Below, one piece after another: positions 21,979-36,900 of a DNA stretch of 64,000 nucleotides. The stretch comes from Lates calcarifer (lineage: Eukaryota; Chordata; Actinopteri; Centropomidae): the NCBI RefSeq assembly GCF_001640805.2, contig NC_066848.1, positions 13,548,092 to 13,612,091 on the forward strand, in the 5' to 3' direction. The number at the start of each line of letters is the position of its first letter. The stretch's first letter is position 1. The translations under genes and the position numbers were made by a program. Below the pieces are notes generated by a model that saw only the letters and a program-made list of their open reading frames with translations, searched no databases and was not told the DNA's origin.

Positions 21979-24900
21979 TGTGTGTGGCAGGAGCCCAGAT
22001 GAAGCAGCCCTCGCCCGGGGCTTGCTGTCCGCCTGCGGTAGCAGCAAGCCTGTTCCTTCTTCCCCGGCCCGCCGCGACCATTTGTTCCATTAACCAATCT
22101 CCTGGAGCCTCTGGTGCAAACACAGACACACACACACACATCCACAGGCATACATACTTCAACAACTGCTTGCACAGCTCATGCCACACATGGCCCTCCA
22201 TCCCTCCTCCATCCTTTGCTCCATCCTTCCCTCCCTCCCCTGCTCTCCTCCAGACGCACGCACCATCTTTCTTCGTGGAGGCCATATGGCCCAGTGAAGC
22301 CTGTGGATCTACAGGCACATCTGCGTATATGTTGCTGCTCTCCTTAAAGGGCTCACATAAACACTCGCACACAAACACACAAACACACACACACACACAC
22401 ACGCCGTACGTGCACGCATGCACCCGGGGCTGACAAACACGCTGCTGTCACTATGTGTGGTTAAGCAAGCGTTGGTGTTATGTTGGTCTGTCGTACATGT
22501 GTGTGTCTGTGTGTGAGAGGAGCCTGTGTATGTGACCTAAGTGTGCACATGCGTAGTGATAATTGGTGAAACAGCCTGCGAACAGCTGTGGGGTGAGAAA
22601 AGGTTGCGTGGTGTTTGGTACAGAAAGCAGAGGGGAGGAGGAGGAGGAGGAGAGAGGAGAAGAGATCGAGAGGAGAGGAGGAAAGTTGAAGAGTAAAAGA
22701 AGGGCAGAGAGGAGAGGAGAGTGAAACGAGATAAGAGGAAGGGAAAAAGAGGGTGAGGTAAGAGAAGAAGAGAGGGGGGAGAGGGCTTAGGGAAGACAGT
22801 TACAGTTGAGAAACTGGATGAACAGAAAGCAGTGGAGAAGTCACAGCAACTTTTTTGAGAACAAAAATCTTTTTATACACAACAACTGGACTTCTAACAG
22901 TCTATTTCTTGTTATCTTCAAATATAGATAATTACATTAAATATTCATATACAAATAGATACTTTTTTTTTTTTTTAAGGTGAACCCTGAGGGAAAAAAG
23001 TTGTAATTTCCTGTACACTTAGAGTACTAAGTGTGTCTCATTTTTTGTCTTATTTTCATAATGTGTTTCATTGAGAACTGTTAATGCAAGCCAGATATTA
23101 ATTCATTAATTAAAATCATTATTTACAGGATTGTTTGCACTAAGAAAAAGAACTATAATTGAGCAGGAAATATTTTATGGGCCATGGTAACCTTCACAAG
23201 TGTTCCACATATTTATCGATGTGGACTGTTTCTTCACAGTGGTGTTCTCACTAAGATCTTAATTAACCGGCACTGAGCTTTCACGATATACAATAACTTA
23301 AACAAACCATATAACAATAATGAGTCAAACTCTTTTAGAGATAAAAGAGATTTTGTTAGTTTTGCTGTTAAGATCTCAACTGTAAATAAACTGTAAAATA
23401 ATACACATCCATTCTCCATTCATTTTGCATCTGTAATTTGGTTTCTTGTATGTATATCAACACCATCATCACCAGCCCTCACTGAATAACAAGCTATCAT
23501 TATTTTAAACTATATCAAGTTAAGAGATTCATTATTTTGTGTTTCCTCAAATATAAAAGCACCAAAATGCATAATAAGTAAATAAAATGTTATCAACCGA
23601 ATAAAGATTCTAGTAAATAAAGTTGCAGTTGGCTCAAAGAGTTAAAATAAAATCTATGCTGCAAACATTTCCAGTTGTTCTTACTTATGTAAAATATACA
23701 TTTAACTTTACAAACCAAAATTTGATGTGTTATTTCTTTAATCGGACTGATGATAAAAAAAAATGACATATAACCTTTAAATGAATCATGTATAGTGACT
23801 GGCTTTGCCTCTTCCCCAACTCGCTGCTTTCTTCCATCTCTCTACTCTCCACCCTCCGTTCTATCCCTTCATTTCCAGGGGAAAAAAAACCCAAAAAACA
23901 ACAACACAGAAATAGTGAAATAAATAATTAAATGGTGCAGCAAAACATTGTGTGCTAAAACCCCTGTGTAGTTTGGCAATCGGCTTGCCCATGTAAAAAT
24001 AAATCAAGCTGATTTTCCAAATGTTTTGTGCGTGGTGCGCTGTTGCCGCTCTTCGCAGCACAGATTGCAGGCCGATGGAGAGGCTGTGGGGAGGGGCGGG
24101 GCGCTGGATATTGAACCCACTTGCACCAGCTTGTTAACACGTACACCTTAACCCCCGAGTGGCGCTGCGGGGTGCCCGCCGAGCTGCCCGAGGCCCTGCG
24201 GGGACCCACTAACATATATAACCTAATGTATGGACGCACACACATACACGTGCTGAGGATTACGACTGAGAACATGCGTGTTATTCAGTACGAGAACGGC
24301 ACCATATGTAGAGACTCACATACCGCTTACACACAAATATGCACACACACATACACAAACATCGCTGCGCACACACACACACACACACACAAAACAGAGA
24401 AGTTCAGTCCTGTCTCTTACAGCTTAATCACAAACTGCAAGACTTGACTGCAGTAAGACCCTGATAAACACTGTGGATCTCTTTTTATATTTGTTAAAGC
24501 TAAATCCAATAGGATAAAGTTATATTTGTGGCAGGACACCAGCTTTAGATTTTGCCACCTGAGTAGGATCAGTACCAGAAATACAATCACATACAGAGAA
24601 GCGTACCAGCTGCAACATGGATCATCGTAAACGTGAGTCATACCTCTCTCGCCTCCCTCTCTGTCTCTGTTCTGTACCTCCGTACAACAAGTCACCTAAA
24701 AATACTACCAAAAAAAAAGCCCAAAAATACATGTATTTACTGCTCAGAACTAATCACCACGTTCCCAAACACACACACGTTCTACCAGAAGAATTATCTC
24801 CGAAAATCAAACGCAAAAAAACGTGGTCAAGCAGCATTACAGTCGCTCCAAAAGTGACCTCATGCAGAGCTGAACTTGAGAGTTTTTTTTTTTTTTTAAA

Positions 24901-27900
24901 TATCAGGAGGATTCATCAACCAACTAAGTGTCAAAGCAGAAAATAAAACTCACTAAATGCCAAGAGTGATTATTGTGGTTCAGATGGGAGAAGAGAGAAG
25001 TTAGGTGCCAACTTCCCAGCCAATCCACTTTTGGCAGCCAGATTCCTACTCTGCTAAACCTCCTGAGAACATGCAATAGCAACCCATACACACACACACA
25101 CAAACACACACACATAAAAATACCGTGACATATGTGGGGAAACATACAGAATATTCATACTTCACACTCCTTGACAACTTAGATTGTTTTTCTTTCTATG
25201 AAACACACAAAAAGAGTCACACACAAAACCAGGAGACAGCTGTGACTTGGTAAACTTTGTTTTTTGGCAGCGCCTGACTGTCGACAGGTTAACACCGGTG
25301 GGTGGTAGACAATATGTAGTGTCAGTGATGGAGCAGGAGAGAAGGGTGAGCGAGTGTGTATGTGTGTATGTGTATGCACGTGTGTGTGTGTGTGTGTGTT
25401 ATGGTTGTGTGTAAGAGGAAGGTGGAGTTGGGAGGGGGGAGGGAGGGGTAGAGATCCTGCAGAGTGGGGCAACAACACCCACACACCCTTGCCCACATTG
25501 GCAGAGCTAGGCTGTATGCCAGGCGCCCTGTGGAGACACACACCAACTGGGCTCCACACTCAGGGAGGAAGAGACCCCCGCAGTCACACACTCCTCACTC
25601 ACACACACACACGTGTACATCTACTATAGCATGAGCCAAAGATGGAAACAGTTTAAGCTGCAGCTTTAACTGGAGTTTCACAATTCTAAGCGTAAAATGT
25701 ATGCTCTCTACTTTATATTGCCCTAAAAAAAATGTCCACAATGGAACGAAAAACAATACTTTAGGGCTGCTACTAATAAATATTTTCATTACTGATTGTT
25801 CTGTGGATTATTTTCTCAACTAATCTATGAATTGTTAGGTCCATAAAATCCAGAAAATAGTACAAAATTCCCATCACCATTTCACAAAGCCCAGGTTAAC
25901 ATCATTCAGATTTCTTGTTTAACCCAACAAACAGTCCACAACCCAAGATATTGACTTTAATATTGAGCAAATATGAATAATTAAGAAACTCAAACCAGTG
26001 ACTCTGGGGAATTTCTAACTTAACTTTACACAGATTTTCCTCTCAACTGATCAATTAATCAATTAATCCTCTCAACTCCACATTACTTTTCTAAAAACTC
26101 TACAGAACAATGCTTTTGAGTTCGATACTTAAATTAGATAAATTATCTGAAATCTCAATTTACTGATCATTACAGAGTGAACTGTTAAGTGGAAACAGTG
26201 AATGAATGAATCAATGAATGATGAAGTGTTGTCAGACAAAAGTTTGTCTACTTCCAAAAAAACGTAGCTTTGTCTGTGTTATTGTGGATGCAGCTTATGG
26301 GCCTCACTAGTGCATCGCATTGACTTGAGTTCTGTTTACAGTATACTTCCTCACCAGATAGTATTTAGGGTTTCAGACCAGTCACAACTTGTCATGAATT
26401 ACCTCCTTGTTAACTTAATTTTTCGTTCAAGCCATGAAGGTGTGAAGCAACACCGCCATAAATAAATAATCTGATATATAAGCACTTAACACCCTAATTT
26501 TAAACACTTAACACCCTAATTTTAGGACCTAACCTAACTTTCTCTGCCTGTCAACCAGCATATGGTGCACATGATGATTACAGTACTCTGTGGATCACAA
26601 GTGACAGATGTGAGTCTATGACTGTCTTATTCTCTTCAGTACATTTATTATATAGGAAAAAAAAAGTTTCAGTTTTTGATCAGAGACTGTGCAGCCTGAT
26701 GAAGTAGAGAATGTTACAAACAGCAGTAAAAAATAAACAAATGTTAAAACAATTCTAAAAAGATAAGCATTAGATACATAGAAGATGGACTGGCTGGGGA
26801 CAGAATGTGAAGAAAATTACACTTTTTTGTAAGGCCTGCTGCCATATACCACAATAGAAATGTAAAAACAGTTGAAGCACCAACTCCACCAATAACACCA
26901 TTATTTCAATAATAAGTCTGATCTAGATACCAAATCACGGAATATTGTACGTTTTTCATTTAAATAAAAAAGGCTGAAATAAAACAATAATGTTTAAAAA
27001 TATTACGGTAAACCCCAACTGAGGAATTAACAAAACATCGTTGTATAAATCAAACGTTTCTTTGCTAGTAAACAACACAAAAAAGTATCCCAAAATATCC
27101 TCTAAAAATGTGAGAAAGATGTCAGAAAATATATTTTCACTTAGATGTGTGTACAGTGTGAGTAACTGGGTGTATAGTGTGTATCTGCGTACCTGTCCTT
27201 CATGCGCTGGTGCATGCGACCGTGCTGGACACACTGTTCCTCCATGTCGGAGCAGCGAGCTCTCAGACTCTCTACTGTCTCCTCAAGGTGTTGCTTCTCC
27301 AGGGCCACCTGTTCTAGTTCACTCCTGTACACACACACATACAGGCCAGCGCAGTTAATACAAAATGCTATAGTTGAAAATGTACCTTACAAACATACCA
27401 TCTACCAAAATGCAATGCAAACAGAATAAAATACTGAGCAATGTTTTAATTAAATAATTGCTTAACAGTAACCCTGTCAGTACAGTTAATAAAAAGATTT
27501 TTTAGATCATTTTTCTAAATATGTAGCTGGTTAAGGACGTATATTTGTGCAGAGTGAAACACTTAAATCATGTCTTAGTGTAAGTACTGTGAAATACTGA
27601 CTGCTGTAAAAGGATGAGAAGTATTTTTGAGCTACACTGACCAGTGGTGAACAACCCCCATTTTTTAAGATGATTTTTGAAGTGCTTTACCTTTATTTGG
27701 TGGTGAGAAAGAAAGAGGGGTATGACTTGCAATAAAAGATCATCAGCTGGATACTGCAGTAATATAGTACAGTGTCTCTGAACTTTTTCTCTGGCCATCA
27801 GTCTTAAATTGGCCAATCAGCAGGAGTAGGCCTCTTAGTGTAAGAAACAGTCAGTAACTAAAGAGTTTTCTTATTCATCTTGCTGCAACTGTCTCCATGT

Positions 27901-30900
27901 AACCTCACCCAGCCTGACTGAGGCCATCCAGCAGGACTTTAACCGCTACACTAGGCTCAGACTCCAGGAGCTCAAACAGCCCGAGGCACAAAACACACCA
28001 ACACCACACTGCTGCTAAACTACAAGACACACATATACTTCACAGCAGTGTGTCAGCATATATGTGAACTCCCACGCATAAAGACACATTCAAGTTATTA
28101 CTGTGTACATGTATGTGTATTTGCTATTGATGTCCATCCACTAGAAAATAAACAACGTATTTGAGTGTGTGTATTGTGTGCACGTGTCCCGTGGCTGGTG
28201 AGGCCAGTGCGGTCTGGCATGGCCAGATTGGGGGCTGTCATGTGACTAATGTGCAGCACAGCTCCAACAGCTGACAGGACACTGGGCCCAGGGTCACTCT
28301 CATGCACACGCACGCACACTCGAGTACACAAACACACACAAAAACACACACGCAGGCAGCCCAGATGGAGAGCTGTGCAGGCCTGCTGTGACTACTGTAG
28401 CATCAGGTTAACAAGAAAACAGGTCAGACTGGAAAGCAGTATGTAGTATGCTGACATGCTCTGTCCAAACAGCCTGGATAGATGATGTTTCATGAAATGA
28501 TGACATGGATGTCCAACAGATAGAGGGAATAAACAACTGAGTGAGGGGATAAACCAGTGGAAAAGGGAAGCTTAATGAGATAGGATGTACCCCACTGTTT
28601 CAGAAGGCAAACAATGAGCGAGTGAGAGAAAATGAAAGCAAAACAGAGTGAATGAAATGTTCAAACAAAAAAGAAATGTGATGAAAGAGTGACAGGGAAA
28701 ATAGGGACCTGCTGTTTCCCGTCAGCTCCTCCAGTTTGGCCCCCAGTTTGCAGCACTCCTCCTTCAGCTTCCTGATCAGGGAATTCTGGGAACTCAGCAG
28801 ACCGTCCAATTCTCCAACTGCAACCAGTCGTGGGAAAAGCTGTTGGTTATGGTTGAAGTTAACCATCGCAGGTGATTTCATAGAGATGCTAGCTGCACAG
28901 AAACCAATAGGGGCTCGAGCACCTGAACTGAGCTGACACTGAAGTTCAGACATTGTTAAAAAGCAACTCTGCAGATCTGTTGTCACCAGATGCCTCCATC
29001 TCTCCTTCTCTCTAATAATCGAGGGTAAGTGTATAAGTGTATATATAACAGTATAAATAACTGTTAAATCTGATTTTCTGAAGCCTTTACTCATCAGCAA
29101 GCATTGTCAGGTTTCAGCATCAGTACTGCTAAGAGCATCTGTGTCATTCTGAGTTATAGCCCTTCTTACACCTCCCATAACCATTTACTGTGTTGTTTAC
29201 TACACGTACTGTATATAGTATATATAGTATCTAGTATATCTTAAGAGTACTGGTTTCTATTTCGCTTGATTTCAATTATTCAACAATTCTCACAGAGCCA
29301 ACCACATGTAAATAAAGTATTTCTAACTTCTAACTAAGTGTTGTCAGTTGCAGTGTACTTCAGGACTGTAATGAAGCACCAGAGGAGTTTATTTGCCACA
29401 ATGTGATGAACAAAACTGTGATTATGACTGGGATTTGTGTGATCCTTTGTGATCTGCATATCTAATGCGGAAGAATCATTGTTTTGAGTTTGAGGTTACA
29501 CTGACCTTTTTATTTCAGTGTAGCATACAGAATATGTAACAGATTTTTTTTAAATTGACAAATAAAAAGTTACATTTTATATTACCTCATTGACCCAGGA
29601 TTTCATTTTGTTTGTTCTTTCATTTAATGTAAGTTACAATATAGGAGGAAAAAAGTTCATGTGCTGTATAAGTGGTAGGAAATAGGAAAGTTTTAAAAGA
29701 AAAAATACTTGGCGTAAGGAGCATCATGACTCCTTCTGTTAACACATACATTCCCATGAGCAGACAAACCGAAAGGCTTAACATACCAGAGGAAAACGTC
29801 TATGTTGAGCCGAATGATGAGATCTACTGTAACAAATACTGCAGTGAAAGCAAGATACATATGTCTCCTTGAATGAATTCCCAAAAAATGCTTTTGTCGA
29901 CATTCGCCTTAGAATCGAAACTGTTCAAACAACAGGCGGAGATGTACAGAGGAAAAACAGAAGTACAGAGAATAGAGAGTGGAAATATAAAGTGTGCAAG
30001 TGGGGTAAAACGAGATGGAGAGAGGGGGAATGTTGTTTGAAAGCAGCTTTTCTTTCTCCTTTCCACCCTTCCTGCCACGTCCTCAACCGCTCATGGGGGC
30101 CTCTTTCTGAACAATCCAACACTGGGCTTTCATCATTCCTTTGAAATGATCCACGTCCCGCTCTCCAACATATGTCTGCTCTTTTAAAATAACAATGGCT
30201 GCCGTTTGGATTGGGGGAATGATCCACCTGCTCCAGCATTCTGTTACAGTCAACCGAAACCAAAAACACCAAGGACTTGCAGTCTTTGAAAAGTAGCTCA
30301 GACTTGTGAAGAGTTGTTTTTGCATACAGTAGATTTTTTTTTTTTTTTTTGGGTGCGGGTGGGGGGGTGGCAGATAAAAAATAAAGTAGAGTCAGAGCCA
30401 TGATGGTACATCTCTGTGCTATGATGTATAACATTTACCTGCAGGCTGAAATTTGACTCTACACTTTTGTAATCTCTCTCTACAGAAGTGTCATTAAACA
30501 ATGGGAATTATGACTGGGAGAGGTGTAAAGGCCAATTCCAACTGATGCTTCATTCCTCGTTTGGAACATATTATTCACTTTTTACTGGCTGCGCATTGTG
30601 CCTCCAAAGTGAGTTACTACAAACCTTTTTTATTCCACTCTATATAGTCGACTGTCCTCAAATCAGTGCCATAGGTAAAGCATGGAGGGCAGAAACTGGA
30701 GCCTACAGAGAATTAAACTAAAGTACACAAACTCACAGACGTGCACACGCACGTACATTCAACAAAGTTTGGTCAGTGCTGGAAAAGTTGCACGAAGAAT
30801 GCTAATTAGCCGAACAGGCTTTGAATGCGTCTGGCCATGCGTAGGCCAAAAAGAACCCTGGGACACAGAAACACAGCAGAACTGGCACTGGAAACAAACA

Positions 30901-33900
30901 GAGGAAAAATGAGGGAGGGAGGGATGGAGGGAAGAAGCATGGCAGGGAGGGAGGGACGGAGAGAAACAAATATCTGATATCATCTAGAGGCTGCTCTGTA
31001 CGCATTTACTCAAAAAAGAAACATGAAAAAAAAAATCCTAAAAAAAAAGGTGGGAGGGAGAGGGGGGGGGGTACTGATGGATGGAAGGACAAACGGATGG
31101 ACAGAGAGGCGGGATTTGGAGAGCAAGAAAGCTAATTATCCAGCTCGTCTGTTGGGTTGCACGGGGAGAGGAAGTGATGCGAGCTACTAAAGGACGTCCA
31201 CCCCTCCATCCCCTCCCCATCCACAGTTTCCTGCTGTGCTCTGATGTCAGCTCTCTTTAGACAACATGTGTGCTGCCGACACGCGCCAGAAACAAACCCT
31301 TTGTTTACCCCCCACCCCCCACCCCTCTTCCCTCCCCTCCATCCATTCCTCCCTCTATACCCTCCATCTTTGTTCTGTGTACCAGCAGGCTCCCTGGTTG
31401 TTGAAGGGAACCACAGGTAAATAAAAAGATAGGAGAAGGGAGGGGAGCGAGAGTAGTCGAGGGTGGGTGGTGTGTGTTTGGGGTGGGGGGGGGGGTGTGG
31501 GGGTCCAGATGGTGCAACAGATGTGCTAGCAGCAGCAGCTCTGCTGTGCAGGCAGACAGGGAGCTCTGAGCTGGGTCTCCCTGCACTGCTCCCATCACCT
31601 TCCCTCCGCTCTGCCCCGCTATTCTCTCTCCTCCGCTCGTGGCCTCTGTTTTGCTCTTTTTGCTCTGTTCTGTCTCTTCTGAGGTCACTTCAGCACAGCC
31701 TCGCTCGGCTCAGGCGATTATTTGCGCTACTGTCCAGCCCCTCTCCCGCCCTGGTCGTGTTTGTGATGGAGGTTAGCGAGGTGGCGCAGTGAGAAGCGAA
31801 AACCATCCTTCAAACTGGAAGATGCAGGTTCAAGACCCCGCTCCGGCAAAGATCCACCCTGCTGAAGCGTCCTTGAGGAAGGGGCTGGAACCGTCCCAGC
31901 TCGAGGCCTGTGATTCTGTAGCTGACCCTGATCAACTCTGCTGTTTCGCTCCTTGCTGTTCTGACACTGTGTGTGCTCCATCTTATTCATTTCTGCTTTA
32001 TTCTCCCTTGCTCACATCACCCTCCCACCCATGTAAGACAACTAATATGCCTGTGTACTGTAACTGTCTACAGTAAACCTAGTGATATGCAAATCTGAGA
32101 ACTTGCTGTGGTGTAGAGACGCTCTAAAGTGTGTGTGGCTCTTCACTGACAACTTTTAATGCTGCCCTTTGTGAAGTCTGATCCCAAATGTCCCCCTGAT
32201 GTGGCTCCATCATGGCTGCTAGACAAGCTCTGTTGTGCCAATGGCCGAGACTGAGATGAACACAACATGGAGGGCAAAGGAGAGGTGGGTCTTAGAGGAT
32301 ACTTAGAATATAAACAGGTCGGACACATTTGATAAAGTCAGATAAGGAGAGGGGGGAAGGAGACAGTGAGCTATGATGGCTGTTGAAGCCAATGCTCAGT
32401 GCTGCTGCTGAGGATGGAAGCACTGACCTCTCTGCTGGTGTTGAGCCTCCGATTCGCTCCAGTAGCACAGCCATCTCTCTCTCCCTGTCCCGTGCTGAGA
32501 GGGTCGCAGACGTCATTTCCTCTTCATGAGCCCGTTCTGCGTTCTCTCTTTCCTGTCTGGGGAGAAGAATCAGGTTGTTAAAGAAATATTTAAACCACCA
32601 GCCCCCTTATAATAAATGGTATAAATGAACCAACCCCCTGTTACACATTCAGTCTGATATCCATCCATCAATTGTAATAATGATTTAATCATATTTTCTA
32701 TCTAATAGCGGCATACTGTTTAAAAATGCACTAAATACAAACAAAGCACAAATCATGAAAGTAGCACAGTGGTCATTAGATGCACAGTTCCACTACATAA
32801 CTTTGCCTGGCTACCTACAGTATGCGTAAAGTCAGTTAGTCTGTGCTTGAGATGACTGATTACTCATGTTGTGCTAGTGGTGGAGCGTGAAAAACATTTC
32901 CACGTAGCGAAGGCTACAACCTCTGTATTTAAAATATCATTCTATAATGTGTATTTGAGCTGTATTTGGATATATAATTCAGCTGACCCTGATTCGAACT
33001 ATAGGCTAATTTTACTAATTTTACCAACAGCACTAATGCAAATAACCTAATGATCACCTACATTAACTGGCAGTGTATTTAAAGACATGTCAATCAAACT
33101 TAGAGTAACAGCAGAGTCCAGTCTTCTTTTGTAGGTGTGGATATCCAAATGTTTACTTTTGGTACACAGATTGAGCCTTTAAGTGGCTTCTAATTAAATG
33201 GGCTACTACATTAAAACACACTTAGAAAATACTACTGTATATGAACAGTTGTGAAAGCAGTATATTTAATAATCACTCAAACTGAGGGTGAAATGAAATG
33301 CCTCGGATCACATTCGTCAGTGTTGATTTTACACACGTGTATGAAAAACAAATGTGCGTCTTCAGTGTGATCAGGGACAGAAATACTAGCAACCTGTTCA
33401 GAGTATATATCATTTAGGATAAGCAGCCGATTGATCAGTGCATTCCCGGTAAATTCCTTCATGCCCGACAACTGTTTTCTGGTACATGATAGAAAAGAAG
33501 GTCGATCTGTGTGAAGCAGAAAAACTGATAGATGAACGCAGAGGTGAGAGAGGAAGCGGGAGGAGAGCACATGCTGCACAACAAGAGCATGAAAGAAAGG
33601 ACAGAAAGGAGAATGACAGAAAAGACTCAGGGGGTAGAAGGGTAGAAGTGTCAGGCCACTGTCAGCTTGAAGACCCCTGAGTGATACTGCAGCTGTCTAC
33701 AAAACACACACAATGTACATCGCTCTAATAGGGACTGGTCCAGACTAAAAGCTTTATCCTCTGCATGAATAGAAGTCAAGGATAAAGTTCTGAACATGAC
33801 TCTGCTGCAACAAATGGGAAAGAAAAATTGGTCTGCTCTGTGATATTACTTTATTTAAGCATCCTGTGCTATCAATATAATTCAGTTTTACAAATGCTGC

Positions 33901-36900
33901 ACTAATGCTGAAACATCAGTTGACCAGTCATTTCTACTTTTTACAAGAGATCTGGACTTACAGAAACTCTACACATGAATAACTGCATGACTTCGTAGCA
34001 CACACCGTTCTTAGCTCCACTGTCGACATATCTGGTAATGATCAAATCGTTTTTATCGCCGCTTTTGCTCATCTCAATATCAAAATTGAGCAGGTAAGAT
34101 GCAAGCTAAGGTGCTTATCCCCACTGGTTTTGAACAACGCTGCATTCTACTCGTGTTTGAACCAAACTTTTTAACTCAACTAAGTCCAAATGTAGCCGAA
34201 CAACAGAGGAACAGACAAAGAAGGGAAGAAGAGAAAAACTACAAAGACAGGAAAAAACGAACAAATAAACAGAACTCTTCCTGAAGTCCAAAGGCGCTAA
34301 TGAAGAGAGAATTCTCCAGTTTAAGTGAAAACTTTTCTCCCCTACAGCGCTTGGCCTGCATCTCTAAAGTGACCGCGTCTGTCTGTTCCTTCGTGTGTGT
34401 GTGTGTTCTCCTGCTGTCCTGCTGTCTGGGGTGTGAAAGCGGGTGGCGGGTGTGCAGGGGACACAAGGAGACTGTGTGTGTCTGTACGCGTATGAGTGTG
34501 TGCGTGTGTGTGTGTGAGCGAATGAACCCCCGCTGGGCTTGAACAGCAGCCTGAGCCACCAAAGCGCACACCAGGGCTCAGCGGGAGATGGCGGGCAGGC
34601 GTTGCCAGCCATTTGGTCCTGCAAGAGGTTCCAGGGGGCCGTGCGTATTTGCGTATGTCTATGTGTGTGTGTGTGTGTGTGTTTATGTGCAACTGAGGGG
34701 GGGTGGAGGTGGGAGGTGGTGGGGGGACTCACACCAGACCTGTTTACCCACCAATTAGCATCAGACAGACCGCCAGAAAGTTCCAGCAGTCAGCAATAGA
34801 GTGGTGGTGAGGAAGAGGAGGGTGACAAAAAAAAAAAACAAAACACACAAGAGAAGATAGGAAAGCAAAAAGACAGAAAGCTACACATTTGGCATCTGTT
34901 TGGTCTTGCTGATCTACATGTACAACCTAACAAACTCATACACAACAGAAGAGACTCAAGGCCCTTCATTTCTGGGTGGGAGTGGGGCAACCTTGAGGAC
35001 GGGTGCTAATTTTAAGTTTTGGTTCAATTAGTCAGGACTGAGAGTTCATATCCCTGTTTCAAGGGCCTGAAAGTCTCATCAAGTTAAAACTGGAGAGTCA
35101 GGCTGAGTTACTTATGTGGTTCTTTCCTCTACACCATTTTGTATTCTCAATCAAATGCAACATTTCTACTTGCAAAATGCTTTCACAAAATGGCTGCTGA
35201 TGCACTGTCAAATTAAAGCATAAAAAAAGGGAAAGCAAAGGAGAGACATCAGTGGAGAGCCAAGCCCTGGAGCAAGCGTTAAGGGCGACGGGTAGAGCAG
35301 AGGCTGAATATGTGGGGCTGGAGCTGGATAATTCTCCCTGGACAATAATCTGCCTTCCAGCTAATTGGTGAATGGGCTCTGGGTTGCTGCCTGTGGCAGG
35401 AACTCTTGTTTGGGCCTAGGAGGCATTACACTGAATGTTCAGTTAGAGCATAGCTGGGCCTGTTTGTATATGCCTGGCCTGATGCGCTGTAGGACAGCTT
35501 GATAAGTGTGGCGAGAGCCGCCTGAGCCAGGGGCCTAAGGTAGGCTGGAATGGCTCTGGGGCTGTGGCCAGGTACAGTGGCTGCTGGGTAAGTGGGAGGT
35601 GGCAGAGGCGGTGGCTGGCTGACTAGCTGGCTGGACTGGCGAGGAAGAAGAGGGGGCCCAGTCCACACTGCCTGCCTAAGTGGGCACTATTCAAGCTGTT
35701 GCCCATTAGATGTGGGGTGCCAGGGCCTGACCAAGCGCGGAGTTTGCAGCACCCCATGGTGCAGCCGGCATCCCACGCCAGAACCACCAAATGCCGCGGT
35801 TTATCAGAGAACGAGCACAAATTGGAGTCAGACGGTGGACTTGGAGGAATAGAAGACATTCGCCAACGCCAGACACCACTGACCGCTGCAAAAAAAGACT
35901 ATATTCTCTCCCAGTAAACACAATATCACGCAGATACACATAAATACAAAGTAAAGTCATACATACATGTGTGTTCATAAACACACACAAATAATAAGGA
36001 CAAAATTTGTGTCAAATGCACAAAATATATGACTATATTTTGTTGTGATTTCAAATAACTAGAAAACATCAATATGACTGATGAAGCTCTCCTCAAACTT
36101 GAGTTACTTTGTGGAAGCGTTCAATCACCAAAAACAAAGGGTAAGGGTAAAGACAAACAGTGTACATGAATTCTATACATAAAAGCTGATGGAAAACTAA
36201 AGAGAACAGTTCCTGAAATCAATGCATATTCATATTTATGCTCTGCAATGATCCTGAGCTGCAAAATAACAGGTGTGAAATTAACATACAGGTGAACAGA
36301 CTGTGAACCCAGCCTATAGCACAAACATACGAACACACAAGCTTTGTTCACAACAAAGAAGAACTGATTTTTTCCAGACGCGGACGATCGCTGCAAAGAG
36401 CTGAGAAAGAGATGGAGAGACAAGAGGAAGTCAAATAATGCTGTTTCTGTTATAGAGGACCATCTGTAACAATAGCTATTCTATGGCAGTGTTTGAGTCC
36501 AGAAATCCATTCTTTTTTACATTTTAAAAATTCTCAGAAATTTTCTGTAACATTGTTACAGCTATAATCAGACATTTATGTATTTGGGTATTACCTGTCA
36601 TATCTTAGGCCACTTGTAAACTCAATTTAAAAAGCAAATCTCTGGATTCTATTTTTTTTTAACACCTTTCAATTTAAATTGATCCTTTTAACTACATGCC
36701 AAGTTTAAGAGCAAAAAACAACTATATTTCTGTTCAAATCAATATTTCTCTGATCCACCCAACCCTAAAACTATAATTTGATGAGGCCTGATGGTGGTAC
36801 TACGTTACAGAAATGAACTGATACTTCACTATAAAATTACAACTGTTAACTATTTGCTCGTATCTCGACCGCTCAAAATGGTGACACTCGTGATGATTCA

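Larger units (their letters stand above)
9708..27192 (-). other. sdccag8 intron 16 (17.5 kb)
   Basis: No coding sequence is recognised. It holds transposon fossils at 10283-11480 and 12230-13030, a dozen CA/TG microsatellites, a purine tract at 22625-22795, a further repeat at 25763-26068 and several GC-rich unique blocks (for example 15895-15970, 22000-22110, 24030-24210). The stretches 18100-20600, 22850-24000 and 26100-27190 are AT-rich with nothing recognised. Confidence 0.8.
28889..32427 (-). other. sdccag8 intron 14
   Basis: It contains a T18-G-rich junction at 30333-30370, a purine/G-rich run at 31050-31075, a strong G-run cluster at 31461-31505 and a SINE at 31770-31960. No exon is recognised. 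Confidence 0.8.

Noticed and set aside
21592..22433. Several long open frames on both strands
   Set aside because: They are generated by (CA)n/(GT)n arrays, which give Thr-His and Cys-Val repeats free of stops in several frames.
31782..31837. Possible tRNA gene from A and B boxes
   Set aside because: The 3' half does not form an acceptor stem and the sequence continues as a SINE body, so it is called a SINE.
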